Positions 50,701-63,195 of a stretch of 64,000 bases of DNA are shown here, piece by piece. The notes beneath the pieces are model-generated. The model ran no database searches, had not been told where the DNA came from, and saw only the letters and a list, made by a program, of their open reading frames with translations. The DNA lies in contig VWZX01009068.1 in assembly GCA_013399015.1 (NCBI GenBank), forward strand, positions 1,730,816 to 1,794,815, given 5' to 3'. The stretch's first letter is position 1, and each line of letters begins with the position of its first letter. The DNA comes from Galbula dea (Eukaryota; Chordata; Aves; Piciformes; Galbulidae). The translations under genes were made by a program, and so were the position numbers.

Positions 50701-51344
50701 ACACCTGAGTCAGTTTTACTCCCACAAATCCACTCGTGTATTACCACATTTAAGTTCTGTACAAGGCAACACTTCCTCCCTGCCTGCAAGACTATCTGTT
50801 CATCTTTTGTCTCCATCCTGGCTAACTGTGCTCTTATTGACACCCTGGAAATGAAACTGCCTTCAATCTCAAGTCCTGCACTCCACATAAGCTCATGTGC
50901 TGACCCCAGCAGTGCTCTGACAGTGGCACAAAAGAAAGCAGTTCCAGACACCCTGTCTAAACAAGCCAGGCCCCCAAAGAAACTTTAGCAGGTCCAAAAA
51001 CTTCAAGCTTGCAGATTTCTTACTGGTTTTATTTTTCATTGCACGCTTCCCCCTCTCCTCCCCCTGCCATGTTTAGGCTTCTTTAACCCCTGCATTTCCT
51101 CACATGGAATAACTCAGAAAAGCAATAGCATGGTACTGCATTGTGCTTTGGACTTACCATTTGCTCCTCATGTGTGTTTACATAGCCAAATTTGTGTGTT
51201 AGCATCGCCTGATCCTATACAATCCCAGTCTCCTTTCAGATGCTCGCTCCCCCTCACCCACCGAGAGTTGCTGAAAACTTTACAAAGGTTTCTCAGTAGG
51301 AAAAGCCAGGAAATGGATCAAACACACCATTAAGGTTCCTATAC

Positions 51345-51368
51345 CTAAATACATACACACATACATAT
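51345..51368 (+). repeat. Imperfect ACAT/AC microsatellite
   Basis: ATACATACACACATACATAT is a short mixed ACAT and AC repeat in intron 2. Confidence 0.7.
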
Positions 51369-54300
51369 TTATGGTACAAGCCATCTACATTGTTTGAAAC
51401 AGGTGGATCTATTCATGCTACAATACAGGCAAGCAAATAATTAAAACATCTATATAGGGAGGAATCCGTAGTTCAAGTGTTGTTGCCCAAACCAGTTCTG
51501 GAACCATATTTGCCTTAAAGAGCATTCTAACTTCCTACTATGTCCTTGGTGAGAAAGCAATTTCTCCCAGAAGAATCATGTATCCTGAATTAAGGTGATT
51601 CTGAGGAGCTTAATCCTGCAACAACAATCTTTCCACAAAGCCTTTTGTGTTTGTATTTCAACTTATACATGAATAGATTATCAGTGGCCATGGCAGTAAC
51701 CCAAATGTAGGGTGCAAACAGCAAATCTGTTACAGGAAATGCAAACTGAAATCATAGCCTGAGCATGAGGAAAAACTGTATCAGCAGATATGATTTGAGT
51801 GGTGATAATCTTTGTGCCTGAGGTCTCTGCATTCATCTGTATACTGAGCTGAGTCTACAGCTCTCTGCATTCTTAGTGTATAACCTAGTGCAGACTTAAG
51901 CCTAACACTGTGCAAGACAGAAATTATTCTTCTCATTCCAGATATCTACAGCCTAACAAAGAAGCAGAGAGAATTACTTTATTTATGATCCTCTCCTTTT
52001 TTAAGCATGAACTCTTTTAAGAAAATGGTGACAATGCAATGGCTTTTGCTTAGAAAACCCAAAACTTGGTCATTTCAAGAAAGGAGCCAAAAGTTACAGG
52101 ATCAAAGGATAAAGTCTGCCTGGTGCATAATATCTAAGAAGGAATCCCTTCCACATGACCAGAGTTGTTGAGACCTACAGCCTGGTCAGACTAGCCCATA
52201 AAGAATCACTGACTGGCACTTCAGAAGGAAACAAGACCAAAATCTAACACTAAAAATACAGAAAGCCATAAAAATGAGCATGAGTATCAGCAGTTTTCAT
52301 CTAGCCCTTGTTTTCACTTTCAAGACTCCTTTCCAAAGAACTGGGAGAGTCACATAAAACTCAATCAGGCTTGGACAGGCTTATGTGGTTACAACTGACA
52401 TGTGTACAGAGTCAAGCTCTTCTTCACAAGCTCTGGCCACTCGCATCTCCTGCACTGGGCAGCCAGGCTCTCAGAGAAGACTGGCACAGAAACTTAACGC
52501 CACCCAAACAAACGACTTTGCTCAGTATGCCTCAGACATTTAACTCTGGGGCATGGCTGTCATACCATAAGAGACAGGCAGGTAAAGGTGTGCCCTTCTT
52601 TGCCCATTCCCACTGCCTAGCTATCAGTCTCATAGCTGGAGGAAACCGAAATGCAGCATACCCCCAGGGCAAGGAATCTTTACTTACTGATGTGGCTTCT
52701 GACACATCCTGGGAGCATATGGCTTTCACTCCTACCACTAACAAGTTGCTAACTTTATGAAAACCCTCTCTGTAGTGATGTCTAACATGTAGGAATCTGC
52801 ACCTACTCCAGCTCTGAAGTCACATGAGAGAGACCGGGGCTGTAGCCTGCCACATGCTTTGGCAGTAGAAGACAGCACAGAACACCTTCATGCCCAGGAA
52901 GATTGTGCTGGCATATAGCCAAGCACCCAGTGAGACATGGCGCTAGCCAACATGCCACTGGGATTACAGCCAGGCTTGCACAGCTTTTAGCGGCTGCTTT
53001 TCAACCCCAGGGGTGGCAGCAGCAGGATACTTCTCCTTTTGTGTGAGAATCCAAGGAAATAAATGACACAAAAAGCTGATGGCCCACAAGGACAAATAAA
53101 TCACAAGGATGATCCATTTTAAAGGGGAGATACTAAAAGTAGCGCTAAGCAAGTCCCAAACTAAGCCCTGCTTAGTTTCAAATCAGCTCAAGAAATAAGA
53201 ACAAAAGGCCATGCGATCACGTGCTGAGCACCCTCAACTCTACCTGATTTTAAAGGGGTTACAGATGCTGGTGCTGGTAGGGGAGCAGGAACAAGCTCTC
53301 CATCCTGACCATCTCTGCACATCTCAGCACAGATGGGATGGGACACACATGACTCCTCTGGTCCCTTTCACACAGGTGTCACATTTCACCTAAAAGTCTC
53401 CCAGGAGTGACCTAAAAGACCATTAGTTTCCACGAAGAAAAAACATAGGTCATAAAACCAACAGGCAAAGAGGAGTATTTTCAATGATACATCAGGAAGA
53501 TGTAAATTCTGGATAGGAGAACATGGAGATTCACAGACCTATCAGCAAACATACCTCAGGAACATGGCCTGTTCCTGCAGTAGAAACAAGGAACATGATG
53601 ATTTCCCCTAGAGCTGTGTAAGAGCCAAGTACTATTTCCATGAATACAGATGAACACAGATACTGAAACTCAAAACCAAACCAATCTGTACCCAACCCTC
53701 TAGATGGGCTGACCAGGCACACTCCCAGGCTCATACTTGGAAGGGGCAAGATTAGAACCAACAGGGCTCTCTTCAATTCCACCAGCTCTGATGCAAGAAC
53801 CCCGAATTCATGGCTAAGATGAAAGTATTCACGAGCAGACTGAGCATCAGTAATGAAGATGCAGTTACTTAATCGAGCAGAGAACTTGCCCTAAGATCAT
53901 TTTATGTTTCTATATTACTGCACTTCACATCTTAATATGCAGCCCTTCACTGAAATCACTACAAGGGGCAGGGAACTGAGCTGTATAGGGGAAGACAGTA
54001 TCTAAACTGGAGATTGTTCTTTTATAACATCAAGCCTCTAGAACATCAATATCTTCAAAAGGTCGGTTTAATCTTCACATAAAGTGACTTCTGCAGTTTT
54101 TAAAAGGTTCCCACATAACAACTACAGTTAACCACAGGAAAGTCTCCCTCGCCTTCTGCCTGAAGTTTGCACTTCTCCATTTCAACCATACACTCACTCA
54201 CTCCCCACTGATGACCCAGACTTGAACTGCCAGATTCCTAACAGGATTCAGAGGCCGCTCCAGCAAAGCATGTTTAAAAGGCGAGTTAGCTCTGTGCCCT

Positions 54301-54375
54301 GAGGAATGAGATGGCTCAAAAAGACAGAGCTCTCATAAAGTCAAGTCAAGACTATCCAAACAGTGAAAGAAAATG

Positions 54376-54392
54376 AAAAAAAAAAAAAAAAA
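54376..54392 (+). repeat. Poly-A run (17)
   Basis: Seventeen consecutive A flanked by AAATG and GAAATGAGG, the longest mononucleotide run in the window. No retrotransposed gene body was recognised upstream of it. Confidence 0.92.
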
Positions 54393-57369
54393 GAAATGAG
54401 GTCTTCATTTGACTTCATTAGTACCCTACAAACCCTGTTTGTTTAGAAGGAGCAGACCAAGCCACCAAAAACTGTGCTAAGAATTGGTAAGAAAGGATCA
54501 GAAGATGAAGCTCAGAAGACACATGTTGATGACAGCTACAAGGTACTGCTCCATAACAGGAAAATATATGGAAGTTGGCAATGAATTAATGAATGGACAT
54601 TGTTTAGATAGAACAATAAACATGTGTTTGGGGTATTCTCACTCAGGTTATATAAGCCATTGCAAGATTCTTACCCACAACCTGATAAGCCGCTTTTCTT
54701 TCTCTCTTCTTTGGAGCCATGAGCGGTTACAGAAGCCACCGAACCTGTCCTGCTGTGATCTGATCTAATCTGGCCAGCACTGCTTGGATTCCACAGAAAG
54801 AAAAGCAAGACCTTAAAAATGTACAGCTCTGGGGAACAGGGCAGAAGAGGGGAGCCATCTCAATCTGTTTGATTTAAGTTTCAGGTCAAGCCATTTGGAA
54901 GCACAGTACCTTTGGATTTTCTGGTATCTGCCTCGAGCATTGATCCTGGTTCCTTTAAAATTATGTCCCCTTCTGAAATGCCCCAAATGATCACCCAAAA
55001 CAGGCCATCTTGGCCAAAAATCTTGGCCTAATTTTCCATATTTTCATCTCGTTAATTACCAAGGTTGACTAAATGAGTATCAAGCTGTACTTGGTGCTAT
55101 CAAGTTCATAAATGAACCTATGGTTTTGACAACCCTCCAATATAAGCAAGAGCTGTGGTATCATGACTAAGACATCCAAGCACTGCTGCCATTTCAGAGG
55201 AAGAATCTCAAAACTGCTCTCCAGGTACCAGAGGTTGGCTGCTGTCTGCACAGAAGCAACAGGAAGGTGTGCCACTGAAAACTGCACTCTAAAGCCAACC
55301 CCATGGTCTTTGTAGATCATGAACTCCTCATCACCACCAATGACTACATGGAATAGCACGTTGACCAAACCCTGAATAACAAACAGTAAAGGCTGAGCAA
55401 AAAATCAAGACATATAACTGCAATATGCCAAGCAGAGATCTACCTAAACCACCACTACCATCCTGTTTCCTTGGGTCTACAAAGTGCCAGGCAGCTAATG
55501 GCAAGTTCGCGCAACTCTGCAAAACTGCATCAGTAGGAAAACAGCCCTGCTGCAAGTGAACCTTGATTCCAAGGCTGCAGTTATAATTAAACATGTAGAG
55601 GCCACTGTGTGTTTTGTGAAAGGCAGAGCCAGGGTTGCTAGAAGGCTGAGCTGCTGCCAGCAGGACACTGAGAAGGAATGCAAACATGGTGCTCACCAGT
55701 GGGAGCCTCGCTCACACAAAGGCCTCCTGATGCGTCTCCAGGAGCACAATGCTTCCTTCAGGGAAGCATATGACCTTCCTATGTCTCTTTGCAGTCCCTT
55801 TTCACTGCTAAGGAAGTTCTCACAGCATTGTACAACCAGACTAGGCCTCCCCAGTACATTTTGTGATACCTTTTAAATGCCCCAGAAAAAAATCAGGAAG
55901 GGTAATCAGCACCATCTGAGGCTCACATCTGAAGACTCAACAAGAGCTGTACCAGTTCTTTAGTCTCCATCCTGTACTGTGATACCCAGTATTACTGTAC
56001 CCTAAAGAAGAAGTGTTGGGAAGACGAAGGCATGTACTGGGTGGGAGAAGATGGTCAAGCAAGCCTATACTTGAATCCTAACTGAAATGACCCAAGAGAG
56101 AATCAAACTATCATGAGCACATCTACACCACCGGCTTGCGTGCACACTGATGCTACGCAGCATCTACAGAATCTGAACCACAAGAGAGAGCTTAAAAGGG
56201 GAGCTTTGTAGAGTGGTTATCATGACCCCATTGAAAGGATGGAGGCCCACAGCCCTGGACTATACTACTGTGCACTGTCCAAGAGCCTGCTCTCTCTTGG
56301 TAGGGACCAGCAGCTTCAGGATGGCCCCAGTAACCAAAACCTTCCACTCATAGGAGTTACTCCTATTAAAGGCTGTAAGGTTTCACTGCCAAACCAGAGT
56401 TGATTGTTCCTAAACCCAATGGAGATGGAAAAAACCTGTCAGAATGGGATGGAAACACCTTCCTTCACCACCACGTACCTCACACTCACAGCGTGTGCCA
56501 GTGCAAAACCTACCATCCCTTCAAAGAAAACACAACCTTCCCTTCTCAAGGGGCACACCAATCATATATTGACTCAGCTGTTCTTACAACATGTTCTCTG
56601 TTTCTCCTGCATCCACAGCCAACTTATCACTACCTTATGGAAAGTCAGTTTATCATCTTCTGAACTTGGATTGCATTTTTTCTCACAGAGCCTGGAGTAG
56701 GCAAGCATCAACACCTTGCCAGACAGCCTCAGGAATTTTAAGCTAATGCTGAATCCTAACAACAGGAGGAAGATGTCTGCAGTGACCAGAATGATGACCT
56801 GTGCAACAATGGGCAACACAGACTCCTGCTGGGAATTGCCAATAATAAGCACACTTACAGATTTACTAGCATCAGGCTAACAAAGAACTGAAAAGTGGTA
56901 TTATCTTAATGACAAAAATTTCTCAACAAACCACTTCATGAGGGATTCTTACTTCAGACCTCACAGCATTTGTTCTACTGACTTAAATAATCTACACACA
57001 TGAAAACCACTTCCAACTTTTCCATAGGGATTTGCCATGTTATCAGAAGTCTGCACTAGATCTTTTCATCTGTCACAAACTAGTTAACAGCACATTTCAG
57101 CATCCTGCAGAGTGTCACAGAGAATTAAAGGTGGAGAGCAGCTCATCTGAAATCTTTCATCCAGATACTTAAAGCTGAGAATATCCACACCACCCATTTT
57201 GTATGGGGCAGCATTTAGGTCCCAGTCTGTGCCTGCCACTCCCAAGTTGTGCCAGCTGCTGTACAGAGAGACAGCAAAAAGGCAGCACCTGAATCCTTTT
57301 GCATGAGCAAAGCTGGACTCAGTTTTACCAAAGCAAAATACAGCCTACTTCATGTCTGCATATAAATGA

Positions 57370-57480
57370 AGGTACCAAAAACTATTAATGAAATACTTTC
57401 TGTGCTGATTAATTTTTAAATCATATTTATTTCAGAAGCAATTAAAAACTCTTATACGAAACAGGTTTTCTGGTTATTTC
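57370..57480. other. AT-rich block, possible conserved non-coding element
   Basis: AACTATTAATGAAATAC, GCTGATTAATTTTTAAATC and AGCAATTAAAAAC form a compact cluster of TAAT cores in intron 2. It lies about 4.3 kb downstream of exon 2 in gene direction. The regulatory reading is speculative. Confidence 0.2.
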
Positions 57481-58122
57481 TGAAAATGGAGAAGGTCTGC
57501 CTACAGGCAGTGATCAAAAACTGAGGGTAGGGATGAGAGAAGAAAAAAAACCTAAATAAATGGGTAAATACAGTTCATTTCTTCTACCTGCTGTTAATAA
57601 AGGTAAAGATTTTCACAATTGTCTTTACCCTTTCAACCTTTCCCCTCATTGATCCAACCACCAAGTAATAATCTTAGGCTTATGGAATCACAGAGCTTTC
57701 TACCAGCAAAGTGCAATGACACAACAGGGTCAAGAATAGAAAGCAAGGAGGAGGAAAGTGTGGTGAGCAGTCAGCTAAAACGGAAAATGTTGCTACAAAG
57801 CCCCTGTTTTAGGCTCTCTATATAGTGAATTCCACAACGATAAAAGGATCCATTAAAAAGTTTCCACTCTAACAGCATTTTTTATTGAATTCACTCCTAC
57901 AAGAGTGGTATCTAAGAGATACTCTGGAGACCTTTACTTTGCAAACCATGTGAAATACAGGGCAAACCACCTGACTCAAGTGCAGGTCCCTGACTCCTAA
58001 CACAGGCAGCCAGACTGCTCCAGCAAGAGAGCTGTCAGACTTGAAATCAGGCATCCTCCACCTCACCATGAAGTCAGGGCAGCAGCAAGCCCAGGGAAAG
58101 TTACACTTTAAGAGCCAAGAAT

Positions 58123-58144
58123 ACCTTATCTCAAAGGATAAGGT
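58123..58144. repeat. Perfect 8-bp-stem hairpin
   Basis: ACCTTATC and GATAAGGT are exact reverse complements around TCAAAG. The arms present GATAAGG (GATA-like) on both strands. Small, function unknown. Confidence 0.5.
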
Positions 58145-59550
58145 GGAGCTTTACTTTTCCCCTCTTGCAAAATTGGTTATTAAGTAATCTGTTTATGTCA
58201 CACATACCAGCACTCCTAACAGTGGCATTACAGCAACATGCCATTACCTCCAAGGAAAGGAACGTGCAGTAAGCTCAAAATGAATGGGAATGGATTTCTC
58301 ACACAGGAGGTTCAGCCTAGGGCAGTGCCACCTCCTGATTTCCCCCCAGAAAGCTTACGTTTTCACGCTTGCTTTCTTTCCACTCCCTGAACTAGACCCA
58401 GGCAGATCCCTTGTCTTGCTAAGTCACATTTCTGGGCACCCACAAGCCCTATCAGCGATGGGCAGCAAAGCAGCTCTCCATAATTAACATGTACTGAATT
58501 CATCATTTGAGCCCTCTCACTGATAAAGGCAGCAGGAGGTGAGCTGGAATGGAGTAATTTTTGAATATCATTAGCTGATACCACTAATAAAATACAGCAA
58601 CACATTGCAGTGCCGGACTAGACTGAGGTGCCATCTTAGAGAAGCGTTAAACAATCTCTGGAAGCAGGCCAAAGGACATACTTTTGTCAGGTATGTGTGG
58701 TTTCTATTAACATTACTTTTACATTTATTCAGCAAGAGCATGACTAACAAATGCCCCAAGCTGAGAATGTCTCAACGGACCAGAAAAGCTCCTTTCCCCC
58801 TCCTCCTTAAAAAGCCAAGTCCCTCCCTCTCCCCCACACCTCTACATAACCCAATGAGTGAGTGACATGCCAATTCAGAGTTGCTATCTCCATCTCACAG
58901 ACACAAGGTGAGGTCAGCAATAAAATGACACCACAATGTTTCTCCCTTCTTGCAAAGAATGTGCAAAAGAAGGATTGATGCTCAAAATGACAACTTGAAA
59001 TTTCCATCTTCATTTTAAATCAAACCAATCATGAGCAACAGAAGCAGGCTGCTTTCTAAGTATCTTCTCCTGTGTTGCAGTAGAGTTCTCCCATTCTCTC
59101 CTTAAAACTGCAAACTTGAAACTTAGTGAAACTATGAGTAGCTTTAAAGAACTTCCCTCAGAAATCTGATCAGTGTTGGCTGCTAGGTGCAAAAAAATGA
59201 TTGGGAGAGGAATAGAATGAATAGGCAACTTTATGATATGTATGTTGTAGGCTAAAAATAAAAAAACTACCAGAAAAATAAAATATACCTGAAGGTAGCA
59301 TTTCCACTTGCTGTTACTTTCTTCTACAGAGGATGCAACTACTGTAAGTCTTTTAGGAAAGCAAGTTATAATCACACCATGGAAGCGGCTGAACTAATGG
59401 AGAGCACTTCAGAGCTAACACCTCCAGGTCTCTACACAAATGGTCTCCTCCTTGAAACCACAGAATATGCATAGCAGAAATCTAGCAGAGAGACTTAAAA
59501 GCATCTGCACTACGTGTCACCCAAAGGTCTTCAACCTGATGTTTCAGCCC

Positions 59551-59810
59551 TTTCATTTGATCTTAAACTGAAAGAGAGCAGATTTAGATTGGATAGAAGG
59601 AAGAGAATCTTCACTGTGAGGATGGTGAGGCACCAGAACAGGCTGCCTGGAGAAACCGTGGATGAGCCAATCCCCCAAAGTATTCAAGGCCAGGATGGAT
59701 AGGACTTTGGGCAACCTGATCCAGTTGCAAGATGTCCCTGCTCACTGCAGAGGGATTGGACTACAAGGTCTTCAAAAGGTCCCTTCAAAACCAAACCATT
59801 CTGTGAATCT
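59551..59810 (+). mobile_element. CR1 LINE 3' fragment, old copy
   Basis: The plus strand keeps a recognisable CR1 ORF2 end: LKLKESRFRLDRRKRIFTVR, MVRHQNRLPGETVDEP, then a frameshift. The tail follows, with AGATGTCCCTGCTCACTGCA, GATTGGACTACAAGGTC and AAACCATTCTGTGAATCT. It is antisense to SLC4A4, 5'-truncated and inactive. Confidence 0.93.
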
Positions 59811-61702
59811 AAAATTAATCCTACACATGCAGACTATGACTGTACATGGAGTGCACGTGTGTGTATTAGATATGCTTGCACTGTGGCAATGCCCCAACTT
59901 TGCCAGGTATGCTGTGAATTCAAGGCTGCCCAGCTCCAGAAGGGTGGAGTGGCTGAGCAGCAACTCACATACGTGCACCACACATGCATCGTGACACTGA
60001 CAGATGCTACAGGGTCAGTGCTGGCCCTGCCACAGACGGCAGCTTCCTTTGTGATTTAGCTGGGTCACTGGCAGAAGCCTGGGGAAAATCAAGGCACTGC
60101 CTTTAGCTCCAACAAGGGAATTAGCCAGTTACACAGCTCCAAGTCTCTCCAGAGGCTCAGACAAGCAGCTACAGTTCTCAGAGGCCTGTCGTGTGCAATT
60201 AGAAATACTTGTTTCACCTCTTCTCCTTAACCCCAGCAAGATGAACTGTAACTGGTCTGTTAGCTAAACTAAATCAAACGAGGATATCTCCACTGAAAAC
60301 ACACCACATCTACAAATATTACCTAAAGCATTAACCACAATGTTTTTCACAGCACCTGCAGACACTTAAAAGGACACTCCTGCACTGTTTGCTCTTCACA
60401 AACAATCTATATTGTATTTCTGGAGCGTCACACACGGGCAATACACACCACAGCAGCACGTGACAACATCTGAGACAGGAAAATGCATCTCTCCCCTCCC
60501 AAACGTTTCTGCTGTGCCAAAGTACAAATTATTCTACAAGCAAAAGGCTAATAACAAACCCCCTGTCATTCTGAACCTGCAGACAGAAAATGGCCTAATT
60601 AAACTCAACATGATGATTTATAGCTACTGAATACAGTTTACTGCATGCAAGAGAGGAAGAAAGCACAGGTTTTTCCATGGAAATGACTGGTTTGACTTCC
60701 TGCAATGAAAGTGTTCTAATTGACATTTTGGAGATTATTCTCTTTTATATTGCTTGATCCTTTATTGGTGACAATAGCATGGCTGTAACCCCATACTTTT
60801 CAAAGCATCTTAAAATTAAAAGCCACAGGCATTTGTTTGCAAATAAAGAAATTAGAATAAAAATGCATACTGAAGCCAAGAGAGGAAAGATAGCTGTGAG
60901 GTGAAATGCTGGCCTCCTTCCCCTTCTAGCTAGACTAGGTATCCTATTGTCCTTTCCTCCTGCTCCCCCAAACTAGTTTATCAACCACAGTCAACTGATC
61001 CTCATAAAACAAGAAAAAGAGATTTTGCTGCAAAGAATACTTTCCTATCAGCTTAATAATTTTCCACAAACAACCTTAAACTAAACTGCTTTAAATTCCT
61101 TTTGCCTTTGGGATTTCACAACAGTTTTAATTGTTAGGGAAAATAAAAATACTTTTCCTAAAAAGTGAGGAAAATGGTTTGCTCTGCTAAGAAGTTCTTC
61201 TTCATGGGAAAAATCTTCTCTTTATGTTTCCTAAGCTATAAGGATAACCCAGGCAAACATCCACTTGCTACCTTATGTCCACCCTGACACTAAGTACAAA
61301 TTCTGCTGGGTTTTCCCATTCACATCTCCAACATCTGCCACCATATTCCAGCACTTCCGAGTGCAGTGGAGATAACCAAGTGTTGCCAAAACTATACTCA
61401 CAAAGGACAGGAAAACAAGTAGCCCAAATACTTCACAGCCACTATGCAACACACAGCAAACAGGACTTTGTGGGAGGTGGAAATATGTGCCAGCAGCATA
61501 TATCAACATCCACTCCTGAGCTGAAAAACAGCATTTCTTTTAAGTCAGTTTCACCCCCATCAAGCTTACTAGTGTTTCAGTCAATTTTAGGATTAATTAC
61601 TTGGCAAAACAAAGGCATCATTTTTCTCTGCTATCCACCTGTGCCGATACAAATACAGATTGTGAAGGCACCCTTCCTCCCCAGCAGTCCAAGGTCTCTT
61701 AC

Positions 61703-61776
61703 CTTCCACTTCTTCTTCATCACATACATGTTTAAGGAAGGAAGCCCCTCTATCCAGTACTGCCTCGTCCTCCATC
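61703..61776 (-). CDS. SLC4A4: SLC4A4 exon 2 (start of NBCe1-B)
   Basis: This 74-nt exon lies between acceptor TTTTCTATTACTATAG (ending 61777) and donor G|GTAAGA. One base after the acceptor is the NBCe1-B start codon (61775-61773). It encodes MEDEAVLDRGASFLKHVCDE, then EEVE and the first base of Gly25. This acidic segment opens the B-specific cytoplasmic N-terminus, used in pancreas, brain and other non-renal tissues in mammals. The frame continues open upstream to an ATG at 61880. That sequence includes the pyrimidine tract and acceptor, so it is intronic and 61775 is the start. Confidence 0.97.
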
Positions 61777-62221
61777 CTATAGTAATAGAAAAGAAAAAAG
61801 GAATGCTCAGACTTCTCCTGGAGCGAGCTATTTGAACCAGCCCAGGTCCTGGGCAAGTTAACTTGCAAGCTGTTGTTCATGTTCCTGTGGGCACTTCTGT
61901 TCTCCTTCCAGTGTCTGCTGTTCTTTCATAGAGCTCCTTTCAAATGGCGTTTGGTTTAAGCTGCCCTCACGTAGCTCGAATTCTAACCTTGAGAGGGCAT
62001 CAGTGGTGACAGGTGTGAGAAATGTAATCCCAGCTAGAAGTCTTTGGGGGGTTTGTCTGTTTCTTGTTTCTATTTTTCCCCCCCTCCTCCTTTTTCAGGG
62101 TTTTGTTTGGTTTGGTTTTCTAAAAAGGATGTCAAGACACACAGACAAGTTTGGTACTGCCTATGCAATAGCAAGAGTTTGTGGAATTCCAGTTTCCCTT
62201 TAAAGTCCTTCTAAAAGACCA

Positions 62222-62278
62222 CGGCTGCAGACGCAGGTCCCCGAGCTCACACGCTACACGCAGAGACACACGCGTGCG
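62222..62278. promoter_or_regulatory. CpG-dense islet upstream of exon 2
   Basis: Eight CpG dinucleotides occur within 57 bp (62222, 62232, 62242, 62252, 62259, 62271, 62273, 62277), the densest cluster in the window. It lies about 450 bp upstream of exon 2. It might mark a promoter or first exon, but no TATA box or clear donor supports that. Its function is unknown. Confidence 0.3.
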
Positions 62279-63135
62279 AAAGCACAGTGGGAGACCAGCC
62301 TCCAGCCAGCCCCTTAATACCAGCAAAGCACACTTGTCTGTTGGGAGGCAAGCTCTGTGTCACATGCTGGCCTTACAGAAATCTGGCATATAAGGATTAT
62401 CCAGAGACCCAGCTACAGTAAGTCAGACCATCACAGCCCTCATTTAAGTGTGTCACTCATTCATTCATCCATTTGGGGATGGGTTTTACTAGTTGCCTGC
62501 TTTCCCCTCCCCTTCTCTCTCCACCTCTGATCTGCTTCTCTCTATAGACGAGAATCCTAATTTAATTTCACGCCTCAGCCAGGGAAGTCCTCCTATGGTG
62601 CTGCCCACACCACGTGCTGCTGTATTTCACCCACAAAGTAAGACCCTGCACACTTTCCAAGCGTTCATCTGCAAACTCACTTTTCACAGGAAAATAAAAA
62701 ACAATTATAAACTAATTTTTAAAAATCTAGCTGTATTAAATAACCTTCTTTCCTATTGCTCAGGGGTTAAGCACACATTTGCTGCTCACTGCTCATTGAT
62801 GGCCACTGTGGAAGCTAACTGCAGACATTGTTTTCCTACCAATGGCAAGAAAGAGGTGATGATCAAAAACCAATACCTCATCCTTAAATTCCCTAGATGG
62901 GATAGAAATAAACTCAGTACAGAAAGAGGCAAAGCCTTCAAAACTTTCTCACATCCATATCACTTTCACTTGTGATCCCTCAAGATCCTCCAAGCGCAAC
63001 ATCAGCAAACACTTAGTTGGATTTGGTTTTTTTTAAGGGCACATTCAAATTCAGGAGAATATAAAAAGTGAATGGATGAATACCAAAAAATCAGAATGTC
63101 TTAGGGTATCTACCTCACATATCAATACCTATCTG

Positions 63136-63146
63136 AAAAAAAAAAA
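63136..63146 (+). repeat. Poly-A run (11)
   Basis: Eleven A followed by CCCTAAACAAACAAAAAG, simple A-rich sequence in intron 1. Confidence 0.8.
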
Positions 63147-63159
63147 CCCTAAACAAACA

Positions 63160-63195
63160 AAAAGTAGTAGCACCAAAAGCAGCAGAAAGTAGTAG
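63160..63195 (+). repeat. Short direct repeat AAAGTAGTAGCAC
   Basis: The 13-mer AAAGTAGTAGCAC occurs twice, separated by CAAAAGCAGCAG, with further AGC-rich sequence after. A small direct duplication. Confidence 0.7.

Larger units (their letters stand above)
46450..61702 (-). other. SLC4A4: SLC4A4 intron 2
   Basis: A 15.3-kb intron from donor GTAAGA at 61702-61697 to the acceptor AG at 46451-46450. It holds a 40-bp tandem duplication (47627-47706), a 17-base poly-A tract, an old CR1 copy (59551-59810) and AT-rich stretches near 57380-57480. No internal exon could be supported. The plus-strand open frame at 52308-52760 is unrecognised and has no splice or promoter support. Confidence 0.93.

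Noticed and set aside
52308..52760. 150-codon plus-strand open frame in intron 2
   Set aside because: No recognisable motif. Treated as a chance frame.
54376..54392. Poly-A run considered as the tail of a processed pseudogene
   Set aside because: No gene-like sequence or AATAAA-type 3' UTR precedes it and no target-site duplication was seen.
59514..59702. Plus-strand open frame with LKLKESRFRLDRRKRIFTVR
   Set aside because: It is the degenerate end of a CR1 reverse transcriptase ORF, not a host gene.
61275..61835. 186-codon plus-strand open frame opposite SLC4A4 exon 2
   Set aside because: It runs antisense through the exon and its splice sites and resembles no protein. A frame this long is plausible by chance in 64 kb of six-frame sequence.
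61776..61880. Upstream extension of the exon 2 frame to an ATG at 61880
   Set aside because: The 35 extra codons include the pyrimidine tract and AG acceptor, and NBCe1-B is known to start MEDEAVLD.
62070..62099. Textbook-looking splice acceptor on the plus strand (C/T tract then CAG)
   Set aside because: No plus-strand gene or downstream coding exon was found. A pyrimidine-rich chance match antisense to SLC4A4.
62493..62975. 160-codon plus-strand open frame upstream of exon 2
   Set aside because: No recognisable domain, unremarkable composition and no promoter or polyadenylation context. It is consistent with chance.
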